The notes: a model not told the origin generated them from the letters alone. A stretch of DNA of 64,000 nt from Clarireedia homoeocarpa (GCA_001465935.1 LNKV01000042.1:62001-126000), one strand, 5' to 3'; numbered from the stretch's first letter, positions 34,965-47,522 are shown. Numbers and translations are program-made.

Positions 34965-36514
34965 CAACAACAGCAACAACAGGCTCAGCAACAACAGGCC
35001 GCAGCGGCTTCTCAGCAACAGAATCAAAACCAGCCCCAGGGTCAAGCACAACCTCCTCAACAAGCCTCGACCCCTCAGTCTCAAGCTGCCCAGCAACCAA
35101 CGATGCAAGCTCAGCAGGTGCCCGGAGGTCTCACACAGCAGCAACAACAACAGCATACTGCGGCGATGCTACAGGCTCAGCAACTACAGCAAACCGCGTC
35201 ATTACAGCAGGCTGCAAGACAGGGTGATAAGATGAAAGGCCATTCCTTGATGCGATTAGTACAGTTTGGTGAACATCTCAGTGCGTTTGGAAAACAGACG
35301 AAACCACTTGCGGCTTATATGGCGAACGGGGCACAACGAATAGTCGCCGAAGGCATGAAAGCAAAAGATGACTTGACATATTGGAACAACTTCGTTGACC
35401 AGTTCTTCTCTTCCAAGGGAGTTTTACGCCATTCGGTCTTTGTCAACGACGAGCACTCGAATAAGCAGTACGAAATCACGTTCCCTGCTCTTCCAAGATA
35501 TTTCCATACGCATTTCGACAGTGGCATCAAAAATATGCAGATGATTCTGGAGAAGGGCACCGAGAAGGCATTACCGGCTGGGCATTATATTGAAAGTCAA
35601 AATGCCAGCTTCGTTTATTGGTTTGAAAATGGCTCTCAAGTAAGTCTTTCTACCAGCCATATTATAATTTCTTCTAACAAACTCCTTAGCTGGTCGCCAC
35701 TGGTTCATTACGCGCTCATCTGGATGCAGAGCAGAAGATTGAATTGCTTGAATTTGTGACGGCTGAACACGAAGAGTATGTTCCTCGTAGCAAGGTTTTG
35801 GATGCTGCAAGACCGCTGCACAATTGGAATAAAGAGTGGAAAACCTTGAACTCTGGAGCCGACGGGAAGCCATCTCCTGAAATGAACAAAAAGAAACAAA
35901 AGGCTATGAAATCGCCGCAAACTGCACCACCGGAAATTGATCTTCCCGATACATTGGTTAATGAACGTATGGGTATTACGCCGGCGGTGTTTCGATTTCT
36001 TGAGGTAGGTCTTGCGGAATATAGATGTAGAAATTGACACGTGTAATTAACAATTCATTAGATTGTGGAAGTTTTGGGACAGATGAACCCTCTATTCCAT
36101 TACTCTCACCAGAACTCGTTACTTGCGCCTTACGATGCTCTTAACCAATATGTCACCCAGATTGCAACTAATGGGGCCAACCCAGGACAACAGAATCCTT
36201 CTGGACCGCGAACTCCAGGAATGACCAACTTCCCAGTCGGAACATCACCTGCAGCTGCACATCTTCAACTACCAGAAGGATCACCTCACATGGGTGGAAG
36301 TCCAGCTCAAGCACCCGGTATGCAACTTCAACAAAGTCAGCATGGTACTACATCAAGCGGTCCTAGTGCGAACACGAGTCCCAATGCGAGTAACAAGCGA
36401 CGGAGGCCAAGTACCGTGAAGGCAGAAGAGGACGGACAGGTTAACGGGGCAGGAAAGCCCGGCGTCAAACCTAGTCCTCGCATGCCAAAGAGGCAAAAGG
36501 GAAATCAGGCTTAG
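34029..36514 (+). CDS. ptaB: LIM-binding transcriptional regulator PtaB/Mfg1-like
   Basis: Exons 34029-34323, 34439-34722, 34776-35639, 35690-36004 and 36062-36514 give 736 aa; all four introns are canonical. The N-terminal ~340 residues are Gln/Met/Ala-rich, with a poly-Gln run coded by mixed CAG/CAA at about 34926-34980. The LIM-binding (Ldb1-type) domain covers roughly 350-610: SLMRLVQFGEHLSAFGKQ, DLTYWNNFVDQFFSSKGVLR, LPRYFHTHFDSGIKNMQMIL, then LVATGSLRAHLDAEQKIELL and ITPAVFRFLEIVEVLGQM. The C-terminus is a Pro/Ser-rich tail with the basic NLS-like stretches NKRRRPS and PKRQKG. In aspergilli PtaB works with SomA to control adhesion, biofilm and conidiation; in yeasts Mfg1 partners Flo8 and Mss11. 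The long repeat-rich leader and upstream ORF suggest layered regulation (inference). Confidence 0.93.
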
Positions 36515-36892
36515 TCCTCGGATAGCTGGGGTAGCCTTGACCCTTACTTTTCATTCAACTCGTGCTCCAAAGATCAGTGGATTGGCGAGGCCGAGGAGGC
36601 GACGCTACTTATACTTCTTCCTGCTCGCCGCATGGTTACGTCAAAGAGCAGAAGCTTGCCTCCTTCGCAGATTTGACAATATCCCATCTCGTATGTATCT
36701 TCCCCATCACGTTGTTCACAGACGAAGAACGCGGATACAGAAATATACAGGCACATACCTCCACAGCGGAATTTTGTCGTTGTAATTTTTGGCGTAGCGC
36801 AACAACCAATCGGGCATCCTACATATTATATTTATCATCTTGGTTTCCCGCGCCTCTGCAAGCAAGTCTTTTACATAGTCTCGGGCGTTTGT

Positions 36893-36893
<1 letters not shown>

Positions 36894-36930
<37 letters not shown>
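36894..36930. repeat. Poly-T tract (37 T)
   Basis: An uninterrupted run of 37 T lies in the 3' flank of ptaB. Confidence 0.95.
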
Positions 36931-36931
<1 letters not shown>

Positions 36932-36985
36932 GAGTATTTGGTTTTGCAAGGCGTGAGAGGTGAGAGGAGAATTGGCGAAAAATAT

Positions 36986-37044
36986 CTTGACTTGACTTGA
37001 CTTGACTTGACTTGACTTGACTTGACTTGACTTGACTTGACTTG
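36986..37044. repeat. (CTTGA)n tract, about 12 copies
   Basis: Perfect pentanucleotide array downstream of ptaB. Confidence 0.95.
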
Positions 37045-38353
37045 GGGAATTCAAACTCAGTTGTGGGGCGAGGCGATGCGGAAAGGACAATGGGATGTGT
37101 GTGTGGTTAATTATTTGTATAGTATGTATTGACTCTTTTTTCCCTTTCGGCTGACCTACCTTTTTTTTCTGTATGTGGTTTTGTCGAGCTGGTTTTTTTT
37201 CTTACATTTGTTGGGTCTTTTTTGGGTTGGCGAGAGGGGCATGGGTTGGTTTGGTTCGGTTCGATTGTTGGGATGAGGCTTGATTTTTGCACTGGGTTTC
37301 AAGCTTGTTTCTCTGAAAGGGCGGGGTGGTACCCGTTGGCTGCAGGGGGACGGGCGTGCAGATGAGGAAAAGAGTGTTGGCGTGGGGAGGGAAGAAGGAG
37401 AAAAGGGGTGATGGAAAAATTTGGGTGGTGACGGCGGCTGGGGCTGAGAATACGGACGCGGGCGAGATTGATTGTGGATATGCTGAAAATGGTGACGGGA
37501 AGAGGAATGAAACGGAAGGGGGAGGAAAGGAACGCCGCGCATCCCAGCGCAGTAAAGAGGTACGTACTTTGGTCGGGATGCAGATGTTGCGAGACGGGGG
37601 TTTCGATGAGAACAGTGAGTGGGTGAGTAACAGAGCGGGGTAGAGACCGAGAGAGAGTCACCGGGGAGGGAGTGGAGGGCAGCGAGGGAGAGGAGAGAAG
37701 AGAGAGGATGTGAGTGTGAGAGGCACAGCGAAAGATAGAAAGCCAGAGACAGAGAGAGAGAGAGAGAAAGCCAGCGTCAGCGTCAGCCATGCACCACCAC
37801 CCCCTTACCCTACGTATATTTCAAACCAAAAAAAAAAAAAAAAAGGAAAAAAAAAAGGTAGATTTAAGTAGTTGAGTTGAGTATTCGAGTTGAGTTGAGT
37901 TGAGTTGAGTAGTTGGAGAAAAGAAAGAGAGGAATGAGAATAAGTTAAGACGAGATGACTATTATACAATGAATATTATAAAATGAAAATGAGAATGAGA
38001 ATGAGAATGTCCTGTCCCCATGAAATAAACAAATAAATAAACAAACAAATAAATAAATAAAGAACTTAAACTCTCTCTCTCTCTCTCTGCCTACTAGTTA
38101 ATAGTGGGGCCACTCACTATTAGTAGACTGAAATCGGCATCTTGAATCTTTGTTCTATTTCTCATTTGGGATGGGATGGGATGGGATTGGGATTGAGATG
38201 AAATTCCTCAAAGCACGCACAAATCAATCCATCACTCATCATCCTACGGAGTCTATGCAGTAACCTATACACTCACTCACTCACTCACTCATCCCACCAT
38301 TCACTTCCCCCTGCCTCTCCTTCTCTCCCTCCCTCTATCTCTCTATCCCTCAC

Positions 38354-41300
38354 CTAAACCAGAGCACCCCTCCCCCCGACCCTCAACAGCGCAATCTTCT
38401 GCTCCGGGCTAATCTTAATATCAGGCAACTGCTTCTTTCCGCTTCCAGAAGGTAAAGGCAGAAAGCCAATGCCCGCCAGATAAGCAAGATACCGACCCAT
38501 GATCTCCTCGTCGACGCAGGCGCCAGGGGAAAGATCCTCATGCGTGAAACGCGCATCGGCTTGGAGGGCACGGCCGGCGTTTGTGTCGGACATTTCAGGC
38601 GCGATAGTGTCGTTGGGGAGGGAGGTGGTGGCGAAGTGGTAGAGGGGCATTCTGTGGGGTGGGTTAGTGGTTTGTGGGGTGATTAGATTGTGATGATTTG
38701 GGAGTTGAGAGATGGGGAAAGGGAGGAAGTAAGAAGATAGAGGCAGTTGAGATACTAGTGGTGAAAAAAGAGGTAGAAAAGAAAGAGAAAATAAAACTCA
38801 CAAAGCATGCTGTTCCCTGCCCTCTGTCGTATCTGCCGCGTACTCCTTCAACTTCCCACTCCAAACCTCGTATTCCACCTCTGGAGCCTCATACCCATAT
38901 TTCTCCAAGAAACCCAAGTATTCCGAGAAGGTCAGTCTCGGATGTGATGTAACCTGTGCAACGCCTAAGGGTGTCTTTGGCGGCGAAAGTGCAGCCGCTA
39001 CGACAATTCTAGCGACGTGGTTCACGGGGACTTGATTCACAGTATTGTTTATACGAGGACGGCAGTTAAGCTGAATACAGCCTTTCATCATGCGGATTAG
39101 GAAATCATCAGTGTTGGTGACACCGGTGGATTTGTCACCTGTGATGTAGCCTGGACGGACGACAGTCCCGCGGAGACCTTTGGCGCCGGCGGAGCGGATG
39201 AGATATTCAGATACCCATTTAGATTGGCCGTAGCCAGTTCCGAGGCCTTTGGCAGAGCCGGACAAATCGTCTTCTTCGGAGACAGGAACGCCGGATTGAG
39301 ATTGCTTGACGAAGTGGTCTGTGTCGAGGACGGAGGTGGAAGAGACGAAGGAGAGGCGCTTGGGGATGCCGGTTGAGCAGAGAGTTAGGATGTCGAGCGT
39401 TCCTTGAACGTTAGCTGGTTTGAGGTTCTTGTAAGGGTAGACCCAATGGACTTGTGCGCCGTTGTGAATGATGACGTTGGCAGTTTCGGAGATGAGTTTC
39501 CAATCGGATGGGGAGAGACCAAGGTTGGGATCGCCGAGGTTACCCACCACGCAAGTGAGTTTGGAGGTCCACTCGGGGTTCCACACGCCGTAGGCTTGGC
39601 AGGTTTGGACTACACGAGCAAGGGCTGCTTCGGCGTCGAGAGCTCGAACATGGAGAATTACTCTAATGGGGCGTGAGCGGGTGAGGAGATCACGTAGGAT
39701 ATAAGACCCGAGGAATCCAGTGGCGCCGGTTAAGAAGATAGTGAGTGGAGTCTCAGGGTTAATCTCGTCATCTGCGGAAGGGAATGATGAAGGCAGGGTT
39801 TTGGCAAGTTCATATGCATCACCTGCATAGTCCTCTGCCACTTCAGCCTCTTCCTTAACATCGCCATTTGAAGAAGCTCTGCGCTCGATCTCTCCTGCGA
39901 ACCCCTTGAGGGTAGGGTTTCGGAAGATAGCACTCATGTTGACGTTCAAGCCGTCCCACTTCTTGTTGACTTTGAAAAGCATCTGCTGTGCTAAGATACT
40001 GTGTCCACCGATATCGAAGAAAGAGTCGTCAGGGTTAATGGTACGTTCATCGACATTGGCAATCAATGAGCCCCAAATCGCTGCGACATCTTTCTCGGTG
40101 TCAGAAAGATTGGCCCAAGCTCCGACGGGTTTTGCTGCTGCCAATTGTGCAGCATCTGGGAAAGGAAGTGCTGGCTTGTCTTTCTTCCCGTTGGGGTTCA
40201 GTGGGAATTTCTCCAAAGGAATGATGACTTCCGGAATGGCGTACGTTGGTAGCTTGGTCTTGAGATACTGCTTGATATCATCCCCCAAAGGCCAGAATCT
40301 GCGTAATCTCCCTTGTATTCCTTCACCTGATGTGTCATCCTCCAGTCCTTTTTGTTCTAGCCACTGTGCCCACTTCTGCATATCTGGCACGATATAGCTC
40401 ACCAAGGTTTGTTCTTCGTCTTTGTTACGGCGTACCAATGTAACATTATCCATGACCATAACATGATCCGAAAGGTATTTGTCGATTTCACCAAGTTCAA
40501 TTCTGAACCCACGGATTTTGACCTGGTCATCTGCTCGACCAACACACTCGACATCTCCAGTTGGAGTGTATCGTCCCAGATCTCCCGATCGATACATCCG
40601 GTCTCTTGGCCCCTTGTAGTATTCTCTCCATGGCTCTTCTTCAAGAGATTTCGCGAGTTTCTTGTCCTCTTCAACCCACTTGGAATTGTCAACAAACCAG
40701 CTGTCAACGAACTTGGCTTTATTCAGTTCATCGCTTCCCAGATACCCTTCAGCAAGGCCTGCCGCTCGAACATAGATCTCACCAATTTCACCAATATCGC
40801 AAATTCTGTTCCGGTTTTCGCGATCCACAATGAGGAGCTGGACATCTTTCATTCCTTTTCCTGCAGGAATTACATTACCCATTTTGTCGAGATATTCAGG
40901 ATCTGAAGCACGACTTGGGATTTCGTAGTAACTGACTGCTCGCTGTGTCTCGGTTGTACCGTACATATTCACAATGAATACATTTGGTGCTAATCTTTGA
41001 AGAGCTTTACAATCTCTCTTGATAAGAATATCTCCAACGAAGAACGAATGATGAAGTGCAGGAAACTCGGCACTAGCCCCACCGACGAGAATTTGACCCA
41101 TTGCAGGTGTCAAATGAGTGACTGTTGCTCCATGCTCTCTCATCCATTCAGCCAATCTTTCATGTTGAATATCATCCTTGGATGGGACCAACAGTTGGGC
41201 ACCGAGGAAGAGAGGTGTGAAGATATCTCTCTGGATTGGATCATGAGCAATACCACTCAACATTGTGAATTTGTCGTTCTTTGACAAGCCAAATCTCTCG

Positions 41301-41998
41301 GCCATCCAATCAAAGTAGTATGCAAGCGAGTAATGTCTTCCTCGAACACCCTTTGGACGACCCTCGGAACCTGACGTAAATGATAGAGTAGGTGTAGAGT
41401 CTGGTCCAACAACAACACCTGGGCTCTTGCTTTTAAGTGCTTGTTGCTTTTCAAAAACGTCCTTTCCATCAAGACTGCCGCCAACCAGGGTTCCGTCATT
41501 CTTTAGTTCAAGACCTGGCACCTCAGTTTTGAGCTCCAAATTCTCCTTGATGAAATCTCGAACCTTCTCCGTCAGCTCGCCAGCTTCTCTTGTGGCTTTG
41601 TCAATGACAACCAGAGCACGTGGCCTGGCAACATCTAGGTAGATATTCTGACGATCTGGTGGGTATGATGGGTCGATGACGGAGAAAATGGCGCCAGCTT
41701 TCAAGATTCCCATGACAGTGACTACCAAATCCACACCACGATAACTATACGACATGACAACTTCATTTCTTTGAACCCCACTCTCCACCAGATGATGAGC
41801 TAAGATGTTGGAAGCTTCATTGATTTGTCGATAAGTGAATTCTCTTCGTGGCGATGACGTAGAAGCAGTTTCCACAACACATAACCTGTCGGGATGAGCT
41901 TGAGCATTCACCTCAAAGATATCTTGAATTGCCCCACGAAAAGCAGACCAGTGAAGGTCTGCGGTGGGATCTGGAAGTTCTGGTCTTGTGGATGCCAT
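38354..41998 (-). CDS. LYS2: L-2-aminoadipate reductase (alpha-aminoadipate reductase)
   Basis: Enzyme of the fungal alpha-aminoadipate route to lysine. It adenylates aminoadipate, loads it on its own carrier and reduces it to the semialdehyde with NADPH. Exons 41998-38802 and 38651-38354 give 1164 aa. The adenylation domain (about 15-620) has TSGSEGRPKGVRG at ~208, NMYGTTETQRAVSYYEIPSR, YRSGDLGRYTPTGDVECVGR and NPNGKKDKPAL. The carrier motif DDSFFDIGGHSILAQQM puts the phosphopantetheine serine at 667. The reductase starts with FLTGATGFLGSYILRDLL (~755) and has the YGQSK catalytic Tyr/Lys at ~923. The single intron near the 3' end (150 bp) is long for this window but canonical, joining HAL to MPLYHF. 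It needs a separate phosphopantetheinyl transferase (Lys5 type). Confidence 0.97.
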
Positions 41999-43019
41999 GA
42001 TTGCTAGGTGTCAAACGGCGGGGGTTGGGGGGGGGTAATTCGAGAGAAGAAAATATTGTATCTTCAAGATGGCAAGCTGAAGGAGGTGCCAATCTCACTT
42101 CCACGGTGGTATAGATATATGGTCTTGATCATATACCCACTGTCCGTAAACAATGATTCTTGAAATTTCGGTTCTGAATTCAATGGTCGGCCAAGCCTAC
42201 GGTATCTGGCGAATATAGATTTTGATATCTGCGTTGATAGGTTGGTGAAAAAGTATTGAGTCTCGGCTTGCCCTGAGCGATGACTTAGTTTGGATATGTC
42301 ATATGAGTAAGAGTTTCCTGGTAAAAGGCAAGAACAAGAAGATATTAAAAGGGAGGGCAACGTCGTGACTCAATCCGTATCCAAAAAATGCTCTTGGTCA
42401 GACACCACTTTTTTGCATTTCTGTGGCATAAAAATGGAAAAGCCGAAGTTCGGCCTTGTAAAATATGCAAAAAAACATAAAATCAATTTGAATTTCATTC
42501 CGTCATCGGAGCTCACGTGCTTGAACCTCGAAATACTTGGAGATCTGCCAATCGTCCCTGCCAAGACTTCGACTACAATTAGGAGATAAGTTTACCCGAG
42601 CTTCCGTAGCAAACGAGACCAATCATACATTGAGTGATAGCTCAGAATAGTTCAGCACACGAATTTCTCCTATCTGCGTGTGGTGGAATTTCAACAACGC
42701 GGCAGCTTCATCCTCCTACTGTTAATTTCTCTTCTGTTACTTACCCTTCGTTTTACCTTTCCATTGTGTCCTTCTATTCTTGATTATTTTTCGAATCTAG
42801 AGTCTATCAGATCATTGTATTTCATGGTCCAAAAGTAGGAAAACTCCATTGCATAGCATACATGGTTTGAACGGTAGAGCAACGTCAGCTCATACGAAGA
42901 CAACTTTATCGTACTCTTTCTCGACGCAGACGATTGATTGACGTCTTCATGCAACGCTAGGCATATATTCATTGTGGTATTTCATACTGCATACCGTCTC
43001 TATCTATTCGTCCTTCAAT
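41999..43019. other. Divergent promoter region, LYS2 / type II membrane protein gene
   Basis: About 1 kb with LYS2 leaving to the left and the next gene to the right. A G-run lies at 42023-42036. No gene is supported. Confidence 0.5.
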
Positions 43020-44885
43020 ATGCCTGTTCAGCGAACTCTCTTCGGTAGGCCGATGCCTCCAGTGCCCCCACGGCGCATGGCTGTCCTACTTGGCACAATC
43101 GCCATTTTTGCAGTTATGACATTGGTATTTACACTACCTAATTCCGGCTCGTCACTTGGCACATTCGCAGATCATCACATCTCAATGCCAAAGCTCCCCA
43201 AGCAATTATCCTCCCCGAGTATCCTCAATCCTTTCCGACAAGCGGCGCACGCTCCACCCGTCCAGAAGAATAGCACAAATGGCGAGTCAAAATGGTATAG
43301 CAATTGGAACTGGTTGAGCCCGTTCTCATCATCTGTGACACTAGATGAGAATCGATCGTTGCTCCCACCGCTTGCCGAGCGGCCACCCATTTACACATAC
43401 TACGATCACACTGTGAAGAAGGAGGAAGATTTGAAAGATGCAGAGAATGAACTCCTGTTAACTTGGAGAAGAGCCTGGTGGGCAAAAGGGTTCAAGCCAA
43501 TTATTCTCAGTCCTGCGGAAGCTATGCAGAATCCGTTATACCGCGAATTGCAACTACTTGAGCTTGAACCGTACTTGAAAAACGAGTTGTCTAGATGGCT
43601 AGCTTGGGAGAACATGGGAACAGGATTACTATGCAATTATCTTACATTTCCTATGGGGCCATATGAGGATGATCTATTGAGCTATCTAAGGAGGGGAGAC
43701 TACCCACAGTTGACAAGATATGAGAAGCTCGGCGACGGGATCTTTTCTGGGTCAAAATCGGATATTACAGCTGCTGTCAAGGCTGCTTTGGACAACCCAC
43801 ATGTGAAGGAGGCCAAGGATTTTATCAGCGCTGTGCCAGCCAAAACTTTTAAGATCGATGGCCTTCATGCCTCTTTAGCCTTCTACAACACAAAGATCAT
43901 GGAAGAAAAGTATCCACGAATTTCTCGTGCAATGGATACAAATAAAGCACAAGGATTACAACTTCTGAATCAACTCATTACCTCCCATCTTCACGGAACA
44001 TGGCAGAACATATTCACCAAAGGAATTTCTGTCGTCAAACCCGTGCCAGAACATATGTCGTATGCTATCGAGCCAGCATTGAAACTTGCCGAGTTTCTAG
44101 CTCAATGTCCAGATTCACCGATGCCAGATTCACCAATACCAGCGTCTTGTCCTCCGAATCTGCCCAAATGCAAGCCTTGTGTCGCATCATCACCAATGAA
44201 AATTGCAACTCCTGGTGTATATCTTAACACCACAGGTCTCTATACCATTGGCACTGTTCCTCATCCATACACTATGTCATTATTAAGCAGCTTCCGCGAC
44301 AGCATTGATATCAGATGGATCAGACGAGAATCAGAGCGCGACCTTTGGTTGACAGCGCTTACGAAAGAGGTTTCCGGTACAGGTGTATCCGGCGCACCAC
44401 GCGTAGTCAAATTCAAAGAAGCCGTCGCAAGCCCCTACGGCATATCACACTCTCTCTGGGTCACCGCCGAAAAAGAACTCCCCAACGACCTCGACTGGCA
44501 CTTCGGCTTCACAATACCTCGCAACGCCACCGACACGGGTAAATCAGAAACACCCGTCCCTGGCCCTGAGCGTAGACCAAAACCAGTACATGACCCGAAA
44601 GATGGACCGATTCCATCAGAAGAAGACCACAAGAAAGAACAGTATTTGTTAGAGAAGGCGAGAGCATTCGGCACGTCGCAGAAAGGGGAGGATCTGAAGA
44701 TTAGGGGCGCGGTTGAGAAGTGGAATTTGGCGGATACGGAGGCTTGGAAGTTTGCGAGGGCGTTTTTGGCGAGGAGTAGGGTGGAGAGGTTGAAGTGGGA
44801 GGAGGAGGAGAAGAAGTATGCGGGTGGGGCGGGTGCGGAAAGGGGGAGGAGTGAGGGCTGGGGGAGGTGGTTTGATGATAGTTAG
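43020..44885 (+). CDS. Uncharacterised type II membrane protein
   Basis: Intronless, 621 aa. A short basic N-terminus (RPMPPVPPRR) precedes a single hydrophobic helix MAVLLGTIAIFAVMTLVFTL at about residues 20-40, so the bulk should face the Golgi/ER lumen or outside. Conserved-looking segments are PPIYTYYDHT, LLTWRRAWWAKGFKPIILSP, AEAMQNPLYREL and LSRWLAWENMGTGLLCNYLT. Their layout recalls nucleotide-sugar transferases of the secretory pathway, but I see no firm DXD motif and do not assign a reaction. Four Cys fall in a compact segment (CPPNLPKCKPC). The C-terminus is charged and Glu/Arg-rich. The 16 open codons upstream lack an ATG. Confidence 0.8.
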   Translation: MPVQRTLFGRPMPPVPPRRMAVLLGTIAIFAVMTLVFTLPNSGSSLGTFADHHISMPKLPKQLSSPSILNPFRQAAHAPPVQKNSTNGESKWYSNWNWLSPFSSSVTLDENRSLLPPLAERPPIYTYYDHTVKKEEDLKDAENELLLTWRRAWWAKGFKPIILSPAEAMQNPLYRELQLLELEPYLKNELSRWLAWENMGTGLLCNYLTFPMGPYEDDLLSYLRRGDYPQLTRYEKLGDGIFSGSKSDITAAVKAALDNPHVKEAKDFISAVPAKTFKIDGLHASLAFYNTKIMEEKYPRISRAMDTNKAQGLQLLNQLITSHLHGTWQNIFTKGISVVKPVPEHMSYAIEPALKLAEFLAQCPDSPMPDSPIPASCPPNLPKCKPCVASSPMKIATPGVYLNTTGLYTIGTVPHPYTMSLLSSFRDSIDIRWIRRESERDLWLTALTKEVSGTGVSGAPRVVKFKEAVASPYGISHSLWVTAEKELPNDLDWHFGFTIPRNATDTGKSETPVPGPERRPKPVHDPKDGPIPSEEDHKKEQYLLEKARAFGTSQKGEDLKIRGAVEKWNLADTEAWKFARAFLARSRVERLKWEEEEKKYAGGAGAERGRSEGWGRWFDDS

Positions 44886-45413
44886 ATGGGGTAGAGTAGG
44901 TTGAGTGGGTTGGTTGGAGTGGTGGATGTACATATTATTTCATGGGTGAATTGTAGGTGAGCTTCCCTCTGGTCCTTAAGTGGCATGGATCTGGTTGAGA
45001 ATGAATGAATATGTAGAAAGGTAATGTGGAGTTCTATGTCGCCCTGGGGTTTTCTATTCCGTTATATAGTCTTATGATACCGATTTGACTTATGTAGAAA
45101 ATAGAATAAAACAAACGAGTGTCATGTTATTTTATTATATGCAGGGTAAACGAGGTGCAGTAATGTGAGAGATGTTGGATCCCAATGCTTTCTTTTCTGT
45201 GTAATTTCATGAAAACAAACCATGTGTAGACAGGACGTGTGTGAGCTTGTTGAGAAGTGAGACAGTAGAAAATGCAAGCAGAAGACAAATGAAACCTATA
45301 AAAGAGTGACGCAAAAGTCAACAAGCAGGTAAAAATTCTCAAAACAAGGAAATCCCCACCCCTCCAAAAAGGTCTACAAAGTATCTCCACCCATCTCGCC
45401 GCTCATCTCCCTA
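44886..45413. other. Convergent intergenic segment
   Basis: 3' flanks of the type II membrane protein gene (+) and the SET gene (-). Nothing else is seen. Confidence 0.5.
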
Positions 45414-46441
45414 CTAGTGACGCCTCTTCGTGCAGCTGTTTTCGCATCTGCGTCCTCCTGCTCCTGCAGTTTCAGCTCCTCCATTCCCATTTGCATGCCC
45501 ATTCGCATGTCCATTCATCTTCCCATTTCCTTTTTGAGCCCCGTGCTCGTTCACGCGCTCCTCAAGCATCTCTAAGATGTGCGCACTGAAGAATGCGCCT
45601 TTTCCAAAACCGTGCTCTCCAAGCTCCATGGTTTTGAGCCGGGCAATGGTCTCGGGAGACATGTCGCCGGCGCCGGTGATGGTGCCGAGACAGGAGGGAG
45701 TGCGGCAGTTGCAGGAAAAGGGCTGGGAGAGGAGATATTCCGTGGAGGGGTAGAAGAAGGTCAGGGGTTGCGTGGGGGAAAGGCCACGGGAGGTTGCGGT
45801 GAGGGTTAGGGTTTGGGGGTTGAGGATCTGGTTAAGGAGGAGTGTTAGAGGGGTGGATGGAGATGTTGGATGGGGGAGAAGTGCTGTGGGATGCGGGGTA
45901 TGAAGGGGAGATGGGAGGGGAAAGGAGAGAGAGGAAGAGGTTCAAGAAAAAAGAGGGAGAGGGGAAAGTCAACATAAAGATGTGAGAACAAGAAGGGTTT
46001 AAAAATGGATTTGAGATGGATGCAGATATAGAACAAGGCAGGGGACTTGTGACTAGAAACATAAACCAAACATACAAGAGATGGCTCGCAAGAATGATTG
46101 AGATACAGCAGATCCGAATTTAGATCTATGTGTTTATCCTTTCCGATTTGCACGGTGGAATAACTAGGTTTCTCAACAATGGTGCAGGGTGGGAATTCCT
46201 GAGGTTGTGGGTCAATATCTTCGTTCATTCTATTTTGGTAATGAAGGGGGTGAAGGGAATGAGAGGAGGAGGCTCAGAGCAAAAGGAAAGAGACAGATAC
46301 CAATTTTGCAAAGAGTCCAAATGGTGGGAGGGAAATCTTGGAAATAGATTCCGTGGTGAATCCATTTTCGTCTTCACCGTAGATTACTTCTTCAATGTTA
46401 GGGTGAGACGGTTTAGTCCAGAATGGTTTAATGGGAGCCAT
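45414..46441 (-). CDS. Small SET-domain protein
   Basis: Three exons on the minus strand: 46441-46301, 46198 to about 46072, and about 45883-45414 (near 245 aa). The SET core motif LLYLNHSCEPSL, the later TFFYPSTEYLLSQPF and the post-SET-like FSCNCRTPSCLG identify a SET fold of the short fungal type. Such proteins are predicted lysine methyltransferases; the target is unknown. Intron 1 (102 bp, GTATCT...CTCAG) keeps phase. For intron 2 the good donor GTATGT at 46075 gives the wrong phase with the only good acceptor (CCCACAG at 45884). The GTTTGG donor three codons on does fit, so this junction is uncertain. The C-terminus ends in a Gly/Asn/His-rich run. Confidence 0.75.
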
Positions 46442-47522
46442 TTTGTAAGAGAAGTAGTTGGCGGGGGGTTGGTTTTATTTTGGTGTTCCTGAAAGGAAGA
46501 TGATGTGTTTGGATTTCCGGAAAGGGAAATTATGAAGTTGTAGAACTTCTGAACAGTAACTGAAAAAACGGGAAACAAGAAAAATTTTCAATTTTCGGTA
46601 TGGTACTTATTATTTCCTCATGAATCACTGACAAAAATAACAACCACCAACAGAAGAAGAATCTCTTAACATTCAATCACTTACCTAATTGCTAAGCTAT
46701 GAAGGCCAAGATAGGACTCTAACCCTACCCGATATTCAGCCAGAAGGATATTTACAAACCTTTGACAATGATATATGACAACTGACAGGTGCTTTGGCGG
46801 AGCATGTGGTTCTTTAGCTTTTTATGTGTTGTGAAGGACGTCTATGAGACGATATCCTGGGACTTCCTGCGTGCCTTGGTGGGGCCGAAAGCTGTATATG
46901 ACCTCGGCATTTTTGGATGAAACGAGGTGAGGTGCTGGATTTGTAGATGCAGAATATGCTGTGTAATAAGAGTGATCCATCTGGGTATAACAGAATGACA
47001 ATCAAGAGATGAAGGAATTTGATGGTGCAAGATTGAAGATATGCGTGTCGAGATGGTCGTAGTGGTCGTGATGGTCGTGATGGTCAAGCCAAGCTGTCGG
47101 CAGTTACGTAAGCGGCATGGATTCTTCTGGCTGAGCTTGGCTCTGTTCTAGCTTTCAATCCTCAAAATCATGAGGAAGATTTCAAATCTTTACGCCGACA
47201 ATTCTAAGGCTTTACGCCGACATCATGCTTTTGATCGGGTTATGATTGTACATTGAGAGGAAAGGTCCGAATACACCATTGCTACTCTGCTATCTAATCA
47301 GTTTACGTCATTGAAGTGACGTACTGAAATCACAGAGCATGATGGACAGTATTTGATGCGGGCAGGTAATGAGAATGGGTGCTTTTCTTTTACTTTCTGA
47401 GTCTAGCACTCGACCAGACTTTTCTTCTTATTGTCCCACTGTTTTCCTTATATTGATTGTATAAGACATTTCCTCTATACTGTGTTGAAGCTACCCCATA
47501 GGCAGATTTATCTTCTGCGAAC
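46442..47522. other. Divergent intergenic region
   Basis: About 1.1 kb between the SET gene (-) and the 6PGDH-like gene (+). The minus-strand frame at 46842-47087 is Thr/Ser/Ile-rich low complexity from a (GGTCGTGAT)n tract at 47050-47088. No gene is supported. Confidence 0.5.

Larger units (their letters stand above)
36515..38353. other. Convergent intergenic region dense in simple repeats
   Basis: This holds both 3' flanks (ptaB + and LYS2 -). It contains GAGAGA at about 37749-37768, A-runs near 37828-37857, TTGAG units near 37871-37910, AATGAG near 37985-38008, AAAT/AAAC near 38022-38062, CT near 38071-38087, GGGAT near 38168-38187 and ACTC near 38273-38290. The open frame at 37299-37790 (-) is a low-complexity by-product. 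Confidence 0.6.

Noticed and set aside
34707..35156. 149-aa Leu-rich minus-strand frame
   Set aside because: Antisense of the CAG/CAA poly-Gln region of ptaB.
31207..37130. CRISPR-like spacing of short repeats
   Set aside because: The arrays are contiguous simple repeats without unique spacers, and the genome is eukaryotic.
37299..37790. 163-aa frame on the minus strand
   Set aside because: Ser/Pro/Leu low complexity produced by GA-rich simple repeats on the other strand.
46842..47087. 81-aa Thr/Ile-rich minus-strand frame
   Set aside because: Arises from a (GTCGTGATG)-type short repeat; no other coding evidence.
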